From Stichopus chloronotus (lineage: Eukaryota > Echinodermata > Holothuroidea > Aspidochirotida > Stichopodidae), in contig CM037829.1 in NCBI GenBank assembly GCA_021234535.1, forward strand, positions 33,975,976 through 34,039,975: DNA of 64,000 nucleotides, written 5' to 3'. The stretch's first letter is position 1; each line of letters begins with the position of its first letter. The position numbers were made by a program, and so were the translations under genes. Positions 13,901-31,671 of this stretch are shown in pieces. The notes under the pieces are model-generated. The model did not search any database. It saw only the letters and a list, made by a program, of their open reading frames with translations, and was not told the origin of the DNA.

Positions 13901-16594
13901 TTCAAGCGTACTGAAAAGGCAAAAGAGACAAAGCGGAAACATTATTATAACTTACCGTAATCTCCGTTTGTTCCCCAAAGGAAGTCTATAAATTAATGTT
14001 TCCCTGTCGTCAACGGTTAAACACCTTTCTCGACCAAAGGTGCCCTGTCCAATTCTCATTAAACGGCAATTGTCACGTTCATGAAATTGTTGGCTGCACC
14101 CTCATTTGCTATGTCTAGCTATAACACTTCTTTTCCACCGCTAGCTGGGATTCGTGTTTAATATAGTTAGCTACAATAGCTGTCTGCCATCGCTAGATAG
14201 CCGTTGTTTTAATCACTTGACACCAAGTCACATCTCAGCACTGACATTAGTATTGTTATTTTAAGTGTCAATATAATTATTTAGTATGAAGGGATTTCTT
14301 TTTCTTTGGGGCGTGGGGGTGGGATTACCTTGTTACGTCAACAGGGAGGTCCATACTAAAGGGATACACATTTCAACCCCCCCCCCCCACCCATACCCTC
14401 CACCCACTTCTCTCGTCCAGCCACAAAGTTATGAATAGCTATCCACTATGCCTTTGCACTTTGCAGGTACGAATATCCGAAAGTTCTTTTTACTTGTTCT
14501 AAGCGTACATGAAACGAGTCCCATGAATTAAGGGTGCGTCTCTCATCCGAAAATTAGCTAACGTTGGCTACCACTTAAGAAAATTGTAAAAAGAACAAAC
14601 ATCAAAACAAATCCGAAATCTGATGCTAACCACAATAATAACTACTCGGGAGAGTACTGATATACTCTGCGTGGGTCTCTACTACCCGTAACTTTCTTGA
14701 TGTATATGCATTCCCATATGACCATACATCCCAACTCCGTTTACCTTGCCTGCATCTTCATCAATTAGCACCACCATTCCCAAAACCCTGCCACCTCACA
14801 TGTATCGATCTACCTACCTTTGAACCCCCCCCCCTCCCTCCACTGCTCCCTCTCTTCTCTAGCCTTCCTTTACCAGCACCCATTTCTACACTTGCAATTG
14901 TATTGTTCAAACTTCGAACAATCACACGGTAGGATATCGACCACAATGGCGCCACCGTTTCATGCACCATATTACAATACATCTCGTCAAAAAGAATAAT
15001 TATAGGCAATACTCCAAACTGAGAAAGTAAACATCTTTTTTCTTCCCATCGAAAGTACCGACAAATGATTGTCATTTAAGTCGAGTGACGTCATCTCAGG
15101 AAAGTCATTAGCAGCTCATAAACTACTTCACGTACCATCTCGACACAGTCGAGAGGTATCTGGTGACCAGAAAATGTCACTTTTTGGCTATTTTTTGTTT
15201 CTCTACGATAGTTTGGTCTCTCACACAGAGGTAAGGACAATCTTTGACATATCTGGGCTAGGAAATGTTAGCCTCTAGTCAAGTTTCTTCTTTAGATATG
15301 TTTTGGCATGATTGTAATTTTTTTTCTTACAAGTAGTTGTTTATAGAGCAACCTGTAGGAGACTGACTGACAAATTGTAATCAACTAATGTTACCCACGG
15401 AGGAATATAGAATTCTTCTCTTCTCGGGAAATTGCCAAAACGTAATGAAAGATACCTTTTAAACAAGATAGGTTGATGAACACAAATATGATACAATTTA
15501 AGGAGAAAAGTACGATGTAGAAAAGCATCATACAATGAAATGAAGGAAAACGGTTTATGCCTTTTTGCCTGTAAATGGAATATGAAAGTAACACAATGAG
15601 ACTGCTGTTTTCTCTGATAAACAAAAGTGATATTGATAACGTTGCCTGAGTAACTGATTCTTGCTCTTCTTTCATCACTTGATCTGAAAGAACTGGTATC
15701 ATATTAGAGATGGATATCACCCCTTGAAGTCCCCTCCCGGTCAGACAGTTTCCATCCCTCCTCCCCTCCCCCCCCCCCCGTCTGTAAGGGATACCATTTT
15801 GCTTCATTCAGAATTTGAATTATCAAAAATTTCTGGAGACAAAGTTGAGCCCCTCCCTCAGACCCCTACCAGGCAATCGCTTTCACATCGTGTACACGCC
15901 TCACGTGTGCTCTCCTTCCAACCCCCCCCCCCCCCCTTTCTCCCTTGAAAATCAGTGGAGAAAATTGCTTAATGTACAGAGTACAACCCCGTGATTATTT
16001 CAAACTTGTCACCTTAGTATTGGCCCAATTAAAACTTTGTCATCAGAAAGGATAGTCCGAACCCCCCCCCCCCACCATACTCCCCTGCGAAACATTCTCA
16101 TTCAAGGGAATAGTTCGAATCCCCTTCCACTGTCTAACCCCCACGTGGTTCGCTGTTTGTCCCTACGATAGTTAGTGTGAAATTCTGATACATATCACTG
16201 GAATGCCAGTACAAGTGGGTTACATTGCTGTGGTTTATGTACTCCATCCGCGATCACTTTCTGGTGAGTGCGTGCATATCGATAAACTTTTATCATGTAT
16301 TTATCGCTCAATGACATAAAGTGTAATATTGCTAAAATGTATAACGCTTTGAAAGGAAAATTTACCTTCGCATGAGAGGGACCGTTTATTTTAGGAAAAG
16401 TACCATTTTGCTGAAAACTAGAAAAAAGAAAATCTCCTATAAAAATTGTTTCCTCTGAAGTGTGTCTAACCTTGACAGTAAGGAACTTTTTATTGATCTT
16501 TTCGGCCGTTAAATTACCAAAATGGCTAGAGAATTAGGATAGAAGGTCAAAGTTACTCTGAAAGTAAAAAAAAAAAAAAGAAGTAAAATGTATG
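7951..16594. other. Non-coding stretch with C/G runs, no gene recognised
   Basis: No frame here has a recognisable domain; the longest (15391-15807, minus, 138 codons) shows no motif. Content seen: G14 at 8283-8296, C14 at 12399-12412, G12 at 13840-13851, C12 at 15768-15779, C15 at 15922-15936, and CRE octamers at 8803-8810 and 15086-15093. CT/T-rich stretches lie at about 12755-12795 and 13286-13370, and a short AT run near 11898-11911. The stretch at about 12225-12412 contains near-repeats of GTTCGG(G/A)C(A/G)AACCC followed by the C14 run and may be a fragment of an interspersed element. Confidence 0.4.
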
Positions 16595-16649
16595 ATTGTG
16601 CGTCAACCTTGGCCCTTTAACTGATGAAGCGTCTAGCTGAAACTACAAT
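16595..16649 (+). ncRNA. Hammerhead-ribozyme-like core (degenerate or incomplete)
   Basis: CTGATGA at 16621-16627 is followed by a 3-bp stem II (AGC, loop GTCTA, GCT) and GAAA at 16639-16642, the conserved core of a hammerhead. In the type III arrangement, ATTGTGCGT (16595-16603) can pair with ACTACAAT (16642-16649) with one bulge and one G-U pair, placing a GTC cleavage triplet at 16602-16604. Stem I (16605-16620) does not fold convincingly, so activity is doubtful. It may be a relic or a chance match. Confidence 0.3.
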
Positions 16650-20288
<3,639 letters not shown>

Positions 20289-20312
20289 TAGTATATGGAC
20301 CTCTCCAATCTT

Positions 20313-23174
<2,862 letters not shown>

Positions 23175-26100
23175 TCATATATCCATCTTTCTCCCATACA
23201 GTTTTCTTTCATTCATTCATTTGTTCATTCATTTGTTCGTATGTCATTTGTCCTTTCATTAATTCATCCATTCAGGGCATCTCCCGTCTGTTTGTTCATC
23301 CTCTTCTCCATCTATTCGTTCATCCACCATCCATTCGTTTACCCAAACATCCATTCATCTCTGCGCTAATCCATCTACTCTATCCATTCGTCCATCATAT
23401 ATGTGTTACGTCAGTTTAGCCGTTTCAAATTTTCCATCCGTTCTTTCTCAAGTTCTGAAGTCATCTATACTTCTACTTACAACTTTGGGAGTCTACTCAC
23501 ATGTTTCTCCACTCATGCCACTAATACACTCATTTTCTAAGATGTAGTGTCACATTCAAATATCATATGATTTCCTGCATCCCGGTCACCTCGTTCGTTT
23601 ACACTCCAAGGCTTAAATAGCCATTCATTACATCAATGCGCGTGTTATTTTATTCCCTCCTTCCGTACTATAATCATTATGAATCAATTTGAACTCTGTT
23701 TTGTTTCATTAATTAATCAATTTTAATTAGTTCACTCATAAACTTCCAATATGCCTGATTGCCTTCATCATTAATACTCCATTTATTTACTCAAATCATT
23801 AACAATAGTTCTCTCTATTTATTCATCCACCTTTATTTATCCACCACCGCAGTCTGTATTCATCTATCCACCAATGAACTATCTTTCTCTGTCCATATTT
23901 AAGAGCCTTCCAAACTGTGTATGGACAACGTTTGTCGTAGGCTGTCGTCTTATGTGATCATGTACAAAACCGTGGCGGTACTTTGTTAATCGCGCACGGA
24001 CTTTTTGCCATGTTGTTAATCGTGTTGCCTGTTCCCTAATCATTCATCTTGCATTTTACTTTCTACATATTCATTCTTCATTACAATCTTTATGCTATCA
24101 ATCCGTCCATTCATTATTTTCATTCATTTCATAAGCTTAAAAATTCATGACCCCCCCACATACACACTCGCTTCCCCTCAGTCTTTCCATGCAGTCATTC
24201 GAACTCTATTATTCCCTTCGTTGATCATTTCATTCATTTAATTTGTCCAATTACTGTATTCATCCAGTCTTTTCTAACAACCCTAATCCACTTAACCCTC
24301 ATTTGCTCTCATTTTTATCAATTCTACGAAAAGAGACACACATATCCATACTGCTCACGTTCTACATATATAAATGTGTCCTATCGACATATTTAATTCA
24401 TTCGTGTGTCGTTTGCAAACTAGTTATTCCTTTCATTCATTCATTCATATACATACTCATCAATTTATTCGTTCATTCTATCGTTCTGTTTTGGTTCATA
24501 TAGTCTCTAAGTTCAGTCTGTCTCACCGAATCCTATCTATAACGGTAACCTGATCTATGTTCTTTATACACATTTTCCGTTCATCCATCTATACATCCAT
24601 TCACCAACACATACATCCAGTCATCTCTTTACCAACACATTCGTCCGATCATTCTTTCAACAAGAAGTTAATGTACTCAGTTCATGTAACAACATATCTA
24701 TCTAGTCATCCGTGCACCAACTCATCCATCTAGTCGTCCGTTCAACAAGACACCTATCTAGTCATCCATTCACCAACGCATCCATCTTTGCTCATTCATT
24801 TGACAAGCCATCCATCTAGTCACCCATTTACCAATACATCTAGTCATCCTTTTACCAATATATCAGTGTAGACATCCATTCACCAATAAGTCTATCCAGT
24901 CATCCATTCACCAACTCATTCATCTAGTCATCCATTCAATAAGCCATCCATCTGGTCATTCATTCGCCAATGTCTCTAGTCATTCATTTGCCAATTTATC
25001 CATTTAGACATCCGTTCACCAACACATCTGTCTAGTCACCCATTCACCAACATATCCATCTGCTCATCTTTAAATGCTCTTTTCGTCTACCAATCCGTCC
25101 ACACCTAATCTCACATTCAACAACTCATCAAGATATGGATTATTTCAATCTCTCATTCATTTTCCATTCTCTGTTCGCATCTCTCCATTCATCGAATGAT
25201 TCCCTCCATCTCATCGATGTATATAATTTTCGTCATTTCATTTACTCGATTAACAGTCATCCATTCATCTACTCATCCATTCATTCATTTGCTCTGCCTC
25301 ATGCAGTCAGTTCCTTCCCTGTAGGTCCATTCACTCTTTCTCGTAAATCGTGTGCATGCATCGACCTTCCTCTAATTTCTTACACCAAATGCCTTTTCAA
25401 ACTCTTCTGACAATGCACTCATTTAGTTTCATAAATTGTCACATTCTCGTTTTATTTATATTTCGTAAATCCATCCATTTTGTTCCTCCTCTAGCCGCAT
25501 CTTTCCATTCACGTTATCTTTTCCACTCTTTTATTTACCACGCACTTCCTCCATTCAGTCATTTGGACAATCATACTTTTTTTTTATATCAGTCCATTCA
25601 TTGACCATATTTTTTTTCTCTGTTAATTCCACAAATTACTCTAGTTGTTTCATGAATCCATGCATCACCCCATTGATGTACTGTACCGTACGTACCCATT
25701 CATTTCTCCATCGATGTGGTATACCATACTTATCTATTCATACAACCCTTAAATGAAGTATACGTATTCATTCATGTAGTTGTACATGTAGTAATCATTC
25801 ATGTAGTATACTTACCGGCATCCATTCTATCATGTCCCTATGTTATCTTGTCATGTCGTCATTCTTTGTTTCTGAACTTCGACCCAGTATCTCTGTCTAA
25901 TTTTTTTTTTTATTTGTGAACTTTATTGATATGTAAATAAGTCCAACACTATTCGTTCATTTCATTCTACTCTTTGTATTTAAACCTTTCAATTAACAAA
26001 TGCCTTCATACGTTCATCGTTTCATTAATTCAGTAATTACATGTGTGCATTCAGTTGTGCTTTTTTTATTTTTTTGTCCTGTCCATACATACATCAAATT

Positions 26101-26560
26101 GAGTCATTGGTTATTTTATTGATTCATTCATTATTAATCATAATTATTATTGTTTCATTCTTCCTGTCATTCACTCAATCGTATTCATCCATTCTACCAG
26201 CATTCTCTATTCCCTATCTACTAGCTTGCTTTCTTCACTTTTGTAGAATCCATTCAGTGATGTAATCTTTAACATATCCATCCATTTGTTTACTTACGGG
26301 GTCATCCAATACAAACACCTACTTGTCTCTTTTTCCCCTTCATCTTTATCCATCTGTATCGTCCGTCCGTCCGATCGTCTATTGGCTTGTTCTAGTTTAA
26401 ATGTTTATTCTGTCAGACCAGCAACTATCTCTATCCCAACAAGTTCCAACATCTACCCGCCCTGTCTACCAAACAATCATTCTATCTACACACCACGCTG
26501 TCCATCTAGTCACATTTTGTCAAAACACTCAGTACGTTTTACGTCAATCAGTCCGCTGGT
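23175..26560 (+). repeat. Degenerate CATTCATCCA-type repeat field, about 3.4 kb
   Basis: Nearly the whole interval is made of variants of CATTCATT, CATCCATT and CATCTAGTC. Between about 24580 and 25060 the variants organise into units of roughly 28-35 bases of the form CATCCATTCACCAACACATC then TATCTAGT. There is strong strand asymmetry: C and T dominate and G is scarce. Open frames through it (for example 24243-24503, 26286-26630) are Ser/His/Ile-rich by-products. It is best read as an expanded tetranucleotide that decayed and re-expanded as a minisatellite. Confidence 0.85.
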
Positions 26561-29397
26561 CACGGGGTTAGTCGTGTACATTGTATCGCTATATGTCTTT
26601 TTCATGATTACCATACTACATTTTCAATAGCATCTATTGTATGACTTTAAAGAGACAGGCCTCCGGTCGAGTGCAGCGCAAAAACAAATAAAACGAAAAA
26701 AATAAGACTCTTGCAGTGTTGAATAGAGGAGGGAGGAGGGTGGGTTGATTGTCACACTCAAATGAATTCAGACACATGGTCATGCAAGCATTGTAAGAAC
26801 AAAAGGTGTGTACCTCTTCAAAAGCAAAGGTAAGTAAAGATTCTCTTCCCTAATTTGAACTTCAGGGTTTATTTAGCCCTGAAGATTACTATCGTAAACC
26901 GGCATTCTTTTCCTATATATTTCATGACATGTGAAACTCTGTAGTGATAGAACGTAAAGTTACTATGCGCCTATTTGAAAATTAAACCAGAACTTGTACT
27001 CTTCGAACATAATCTGGTTAAAGTTTAAGCCAAATGAGTGTCCAACGAAGACCAATTCTAAGTCAGTCTGATTCATGTTTCCATCAAAAATGTTCCAAAA
27101 CATTTGACTAAGTCCCTCCTGGCTCAAGTGCTTCTTTGGTGTTACGAGCACTAGTAAAAAATATACGTGGATACTTGAAAGAATACATGTGAGCGTATGT
27201 GTGCATACACATACAAGTACATATATGTATACATAAACATACATATTAAATCTGGCTGTTAAGAAGCATAGTAGCACGCAGATATTTTTTTAAAAAAGGA
27301 ATATATATATTCATCACATAAGAAATTGTTGAAACAGTGCATAGACGACAGGTCAACGAGAAACCATATGGACCCGCTTTTAGCCTATGCACGCAAAACG
27401 TAAATGCTAGCCTACGATTCCTAACCTAATACACATTGTACGTTAGGTTGCGAATTTTAACTTTGATCTTACGTGAGTTTTTCCAATTGATGTAAATGCC
27501 CCATACATTTCCGAACAAACATTAGACGTCTGGCACATTTCTGTCAATTTGCTAAATGCTCCGTGCGTGGGTAATAACTTTGAACGATGCCTCATCTGAG
27601 TAATTTTCGCTGGCATTACAGTTTGTATTACACTCCGGCGCACGAATTTGCCCCTAAGAGAAATGGCGGGAAAATATAGAAATAGCTACAGGGAACAGAC
27701 TGGTGGTTCAATTAAGCGCTGCATGACGCCAGTTTCTATCTTACTTAAAATTTAAATGGTACGTAGGTAGACATGAGATGTCTGTATATCCAATGTTTAC
27801 ACATCCCTGTCTATCCTTTTGAATATATGTGGCCTACATGCCAGTTAGACAACATTTAATGATCTACATCCGCCAGAAAAAAATGCCTTAAATGAACCAC
27901 GGTGAATGCTATTTGTCTGATTTCGGGCATTAACGATAGTATATCGGTTGGATATTGGAGGGTGCGATTTAAAGTACAGCTGGGGTTGCCTAGATAATAA
28001 AAATGGATTTAGATGTTTAATTAAAAAAAAGTGGGAAATGATGAAAATACGCTCGAGCGACTTTTTCAACATCCATGACCCGGGTCACTACCCTAAGCCT
28101 AAACCTCTACCATATCTAGCTCCAAATCTCATAATGATATAGATATCTTTCGAATGACCACCACTGTACCCGTTTATTACAGAGGAACCCACAAGTTTGG
28201 TGTTGCAATTCGTGGATTAGTTGTGTGGAATGCATCAAAAGGTTCTCCAAATGGTACTAGCATAAGCAATCCACCAAGAACTCTGAATTCATTCACAAAG
28301 TATTGCAAATATGTCATTTAAGTCAAACCGATAGGAAATTCACATGTGTGACGAAATTAATGGTGGCTATTCTTTTGAGGTTATTATTTTTGGTTTGTGT
28401 CTGTGTGGGTGGGTGTGTGGGTGTGTATATGTGTGAAACTGGCCTATATGAATAAATATGACCCTTTTGCACACGATACAGTTTCGTTCTGCAATTGTCT
28501 GCTTACATTCGTGTATGAAAAACTATCATCATGTAGTGAGGGTTACATATACTTACGAAAACATGCGATATCATTCAAATCATAACCGTGTCGCCAGTTC
28601 GCGAACTGTTGAAATTTTCTCCATTTGTACTCCAACAAGGACACATTTGTGCCGTGAATCTTTTCTTGTGTAATTACTCTATAATATGCAAATATATTAT
28701 CTAGGTTACCAAAGATTTTCGCACGTGAACGATATCATCTGAGTTATTCACGTTAACCTCTTTTATGAGTTCTTTAAATGTCGTGTTATGTAGCATAGTA
28801 ATCCAAGCGCTTGCATGAGAGTGAATTACGCTTCTTTTATAAGCAGTAAATGACATAATATTTAAGACACAAAAGCCTGGTATTACACTAATTTGTGTGG
28901 TAAGCCTAAAATGCTCTAACCTAAACCAAAAGGGATTTATGATGTACATTTCGCAAATGCCTTTCGAGGAAAATACTAAGACATTTTGAACTTTGAGACT
29001 ACAAAAGCAAACAAACAAAAACGAGGAAAATTTTCTTCTTTTCTCAGAACAGAAGGCCAGTGAATTAACATGTCCCTTGATTAACGTGAACTGTTTAATA
29101 TTGAGTGATGTGTAACATCAAATGAATTTGTAAAGCAGTATACGTATTCGAAGCATGTTCTTTAGTTTTAATCTCATTCTTGAATTTTCGTTTTGCCCAA
29201 AATTTACTGTAATACTGTAAAGTAAGTTGTAAAATCTTGTAAATTATTCCAAAATCAATACAGGTAGTACATTTATCTAATTTGCTTCCATCAAAAACTT
29301 TGGCCTTCGACCAAATTAAGAACACCATGCACGTGACGAGGACGAGTTCAGTCGAAGGTCGCGGATTAAATTTAGCACAACCAAGCACAGGTGAGTC
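26561..29397. other. Non-coding stretch, no gene recognised
   Basis: Unique AT-rich DNA. A GT/GGGT-rich run lies at about 28394-28436, and AT-rich and CATA-rich short runs at about 27195-27250 and 27300-27310. The frames are short and none is recognised. Confidence 0.4.
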
Positions 29398-29435
<38 letters not shown>

Positions 29436-29442
29436 TTATATT

Positions 29443-29473
<31 letters not shown>

Positions 29474-29498
29474 TTATATTTATATATATATATATATG
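29398..29498. repeat. TA array with TTTATA interruptions in a higher-order duplication
   Basis: TA units are interrupted by TTTATA at regular places. A block of about 38 bases containing the same three interruptions is present twice in tandem (about 29423-29460 and 29461-29497), so whole blocks were duplicated after the interruptions arose. Confidence 0.85.
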
Positions 29499-29581
29499 TT
29501 ATCGTCCTAAAAGTTGTAAATATAGGTGCGTGGACATGGAATTTATAGGGTGGCAGGTGGCCCCAGGGAAGGAAGGACAAA

Positions 29582-29810
29582 ACTAGAGCACCATTGATGC
29601 AGGTGCTTATACCTCAACATCCACATGGGACCTTGGACCAAAAATTCCTGATCACCCTAAATGGTTCAACACCAAACGAACATTGTGTCCAAGTTTCATG
29701 CAAATGCATGAAAGCATGACGGAGGAGAAGCATTTTGAACAATTGTGAACAGATAGATAGAGTGACGCCGCACCATTACAATAGCTCACACCAGCTAGCT
29801 GGTATGAGCT
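29582..29810 (+). mobile_element. Interspersed repeat, short copy, with a 3' AGCTCA hairpin
   Basis: Shares ACTAGAGCACCA, CACATGGGACC and GCATGACGGAGGAGAAGC with the copy at 42309-43190. It ends with a GATAGATAGAG tract, GTGACGCC and a 28-base hairpin with no loop (29783-29796 against 29797-29810, 13 of 14 pairs). The terminal AGCTCA...TGAGCT hairpin resembles a short interspersed element common in marine invertebrate DNA; this is recalled by resemblance, not by search. No protein is encoded, so it is non-autonomous. Confidence 0.6.
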
Positions 29811-29812
29811 AA

Positions 29813-30945
29813 AAATTATTGAAGAACAAAGACTGGTATAGTGTCTTTTTGCCCTTTTACCTCAACAAGTTTCTTGATGAAACTTACAAATGGATCAACA
29901 GAATATATTTTCTTCTGTTGACCTAAGATAATGCCACAATTTTCTGCACCATTCAAGGGAGACATTTTTAACCAAGGTACATATTGATCGTTGAGGATTA
30001 TACTTGATAGTCTAAACCATTGTAATACAACATACTTAAGTGTCATTGTCGAAGAAACAACAATATCATAAAGCTGTGTTTTCTCTTTTGTAATAAGATG
30101 CGACAATGTTAGAACATATGAAACATGACTGCGTAAGACTTTTTTTCAAGTTACTGGCCTTTACTACGACACAAGGCCTGTGGTTTAACATACACACTAC
30201 CTTAATGGAAACTCATTTTACGTTGATTTGCTTTTCTGGTTTTTACAGAACGACTGTGCAGTCACTGCATATCGATCACGAAAACTCAGCATAAGTAAAG
30301 CATTTAAAAAATTTAAAAGAACAGCACTGTATGTTTCAGATGTTATTAGTATTGTCAATAATCATAACTGTGTTTCTGTATTGTCCCATAGCGTTCTGTG
30401 TTAGATTTCAGAAGAATTCAGCTTCTATCAATACGCCTATAAAGATTTAACTGCTCGTCTTGATGTACATACAAATGATCCACCTCAAATCCCATATATG
30501 ACAACGTTCAATGTAAAACGTTTAGGAAAGCATTAATAGCAAGGGTTAATAGCAATTCAAAAGAAAAAAAAATTATGGCTAACAAAAGATGATTTTTAAG
30601 ATGCCTCAAGTTTTCCGTGTAATGCCTCTTCTGCGTCTCGTTATGTTACATTTTTTCTTTCAAATCATTCGTCAAACCCTTCTGGAAATACTGTCTTCAC
30701 AAGCGAATAGTTCATCCATGAGGTAAACATATCGTCATCACATTTCCGTACCGCACAAAAAAAAAAGTTGAGGTAAAAAGGTGTCAGGCTTCTCGATCGT
30801 AACACATCGATTGTAGTAATCCGTTAATCGTGATACAAAAGTGGAAAAAAAATCGCGGTATTCTGTACACGGCGCCCGTGTTATGGTTTACGAGAAAAGA
30901 AAAAAAAGGTTATAAAGCTATAGACAATATTGCACAAGAAAAGGG
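29813..30945. other. 3' flank of the GTPase gene, non-coding
   Basis: This is the downstream side of the minus-strand GTPase gene. On the plus strand I see no TTTATT or TTTAAT (reverse complements of AATAAA and ATTAAA) between 30300 and 30945, so the polyadenylation site is not identified; a variant signal or a longer 3' UTR is possible. A-rich stretches occur at about 30559-30573 and 30757-30767. No other feature is supported. Confidence 0.5.
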
Positions 30946-31671
30946 TTAGGATATGACGCAGTCGTTTTTTGTAGGATCTTTGGCTGGCTTGAATTTTGGG
31001 CGAGTCCTCCTAATTAAACTCCGTGATCTCGACATATCCTTTTCACTTTCCTTAAACTCTTCCGCGCTGTCGTGCCGTCTCCGGTTCTTGCCTTTGTAGC
31101 TACCGTACTCGCTCATCCGCCGCTTGAGTATAGGACTGAGTTCTCTGGCTACCGGTAATTTGGCTAGTTGAAGTATCTTCTGAAATATCTCCAATATTAA
31201 GAAGTTTTCCTTGGCCGAGACCTCCAAGAAACCGCACTTCCAATCTTCCGTAGCTATGACGTTTCTTACGTCATCCGGGTGGACCTGCCGCTGGGTTTCG
31301 AGATCTAATTTGTTTCCGATTACAACGATCGGTAACTCGTCCCAGTTCGTCCGCTGTTCTCGGATCTGTTCGTGGATCTGTTTGACAACCTCGAATGAGT
31401 TGTCGTCGTCGATAGAGTAGATTAGTAAGAACGCATGCGCAGTGGATATCGACAGACGTCTCATGGCGGGAAACTGCATAGTGCCGGCAGTGTCGAGAAT
31501 GTCAACATTGATGCTGTGTCCGTTAATGTGGTATTCCCTACAGTGTAAGTCCTCTACCGTCGGTCTATACTTTTCCTCGAATCTATTTGACAAAAACTGG
31601 GATATTATAGAACTTTTGCCTACTTTCCCAGCTCCGAAGATGACCAGACGATATCGTTCTCCGTCGGCCAT
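30946..31671 (-). CDS. Ras-superfamily small GTPase, Dexras/Rhes (RASD)-like, CAAX-ending
   Basis: This is a complete single-exon frame of 241 residues. The first ATG is at 31671 with a strong Kozak context (A at -3, G at +4). An in-frame TTG three codons upstream could extend the frame but is not a likely start. Seen in the protein: P-loop GAGKVGKS (13-20); switch I YRPTVED with Thr38; DTAG (60-63) followed by Thr where Ras has catalytic Gln61; FPAMRRLSI (67-75); NKLD (120-123); EVSAK (150-154); a basic, Ser/Arg-rich tail (about 183-231); and terminal CVIS. The Lys in the P-loop, the missing Gln61, FPAMRRLS and the CVIS ending are what I know of vertebrate Dexras1/Rhes; classical Ras is shorter (about 189 residues). 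Role by inference: a prenylated, membrane-attached GTP-binding signalling switch with weak intrinsic GTPase activity. Subfamily is less sure than superfamily: another invertebrate RASD-related branch is possible. No frameshift or stop is present. Confidence 0.93.
   Translation of the reverse strand: MADGERYRLVIFGAGKVGKSSIISQFLSNRFEEKYRPTVEDLHCREYHINGHSINVDILDTAGTMQFPAMRRLSISTAHAFLLIYSIDDDNSFEVVKQIHEQIREQRTNWDELPIVVIGNKLDLETQRQVHPDDVRNVIATEDWKCGFLEVSAKENFLILEIFQKILQLAKLPVARELSPILKRRMSEYGSYKGKNRRRHDSAEEFKESEKDMSRSRSLIRRTRPKFKPAKDPTKNDCVIS

Noticed and set aside
15391..15807. 138-codon frame on the minus strand
   Set aside because: It has an ATG but overlaps a C12 run at its start and shows no motif or family resemblance.
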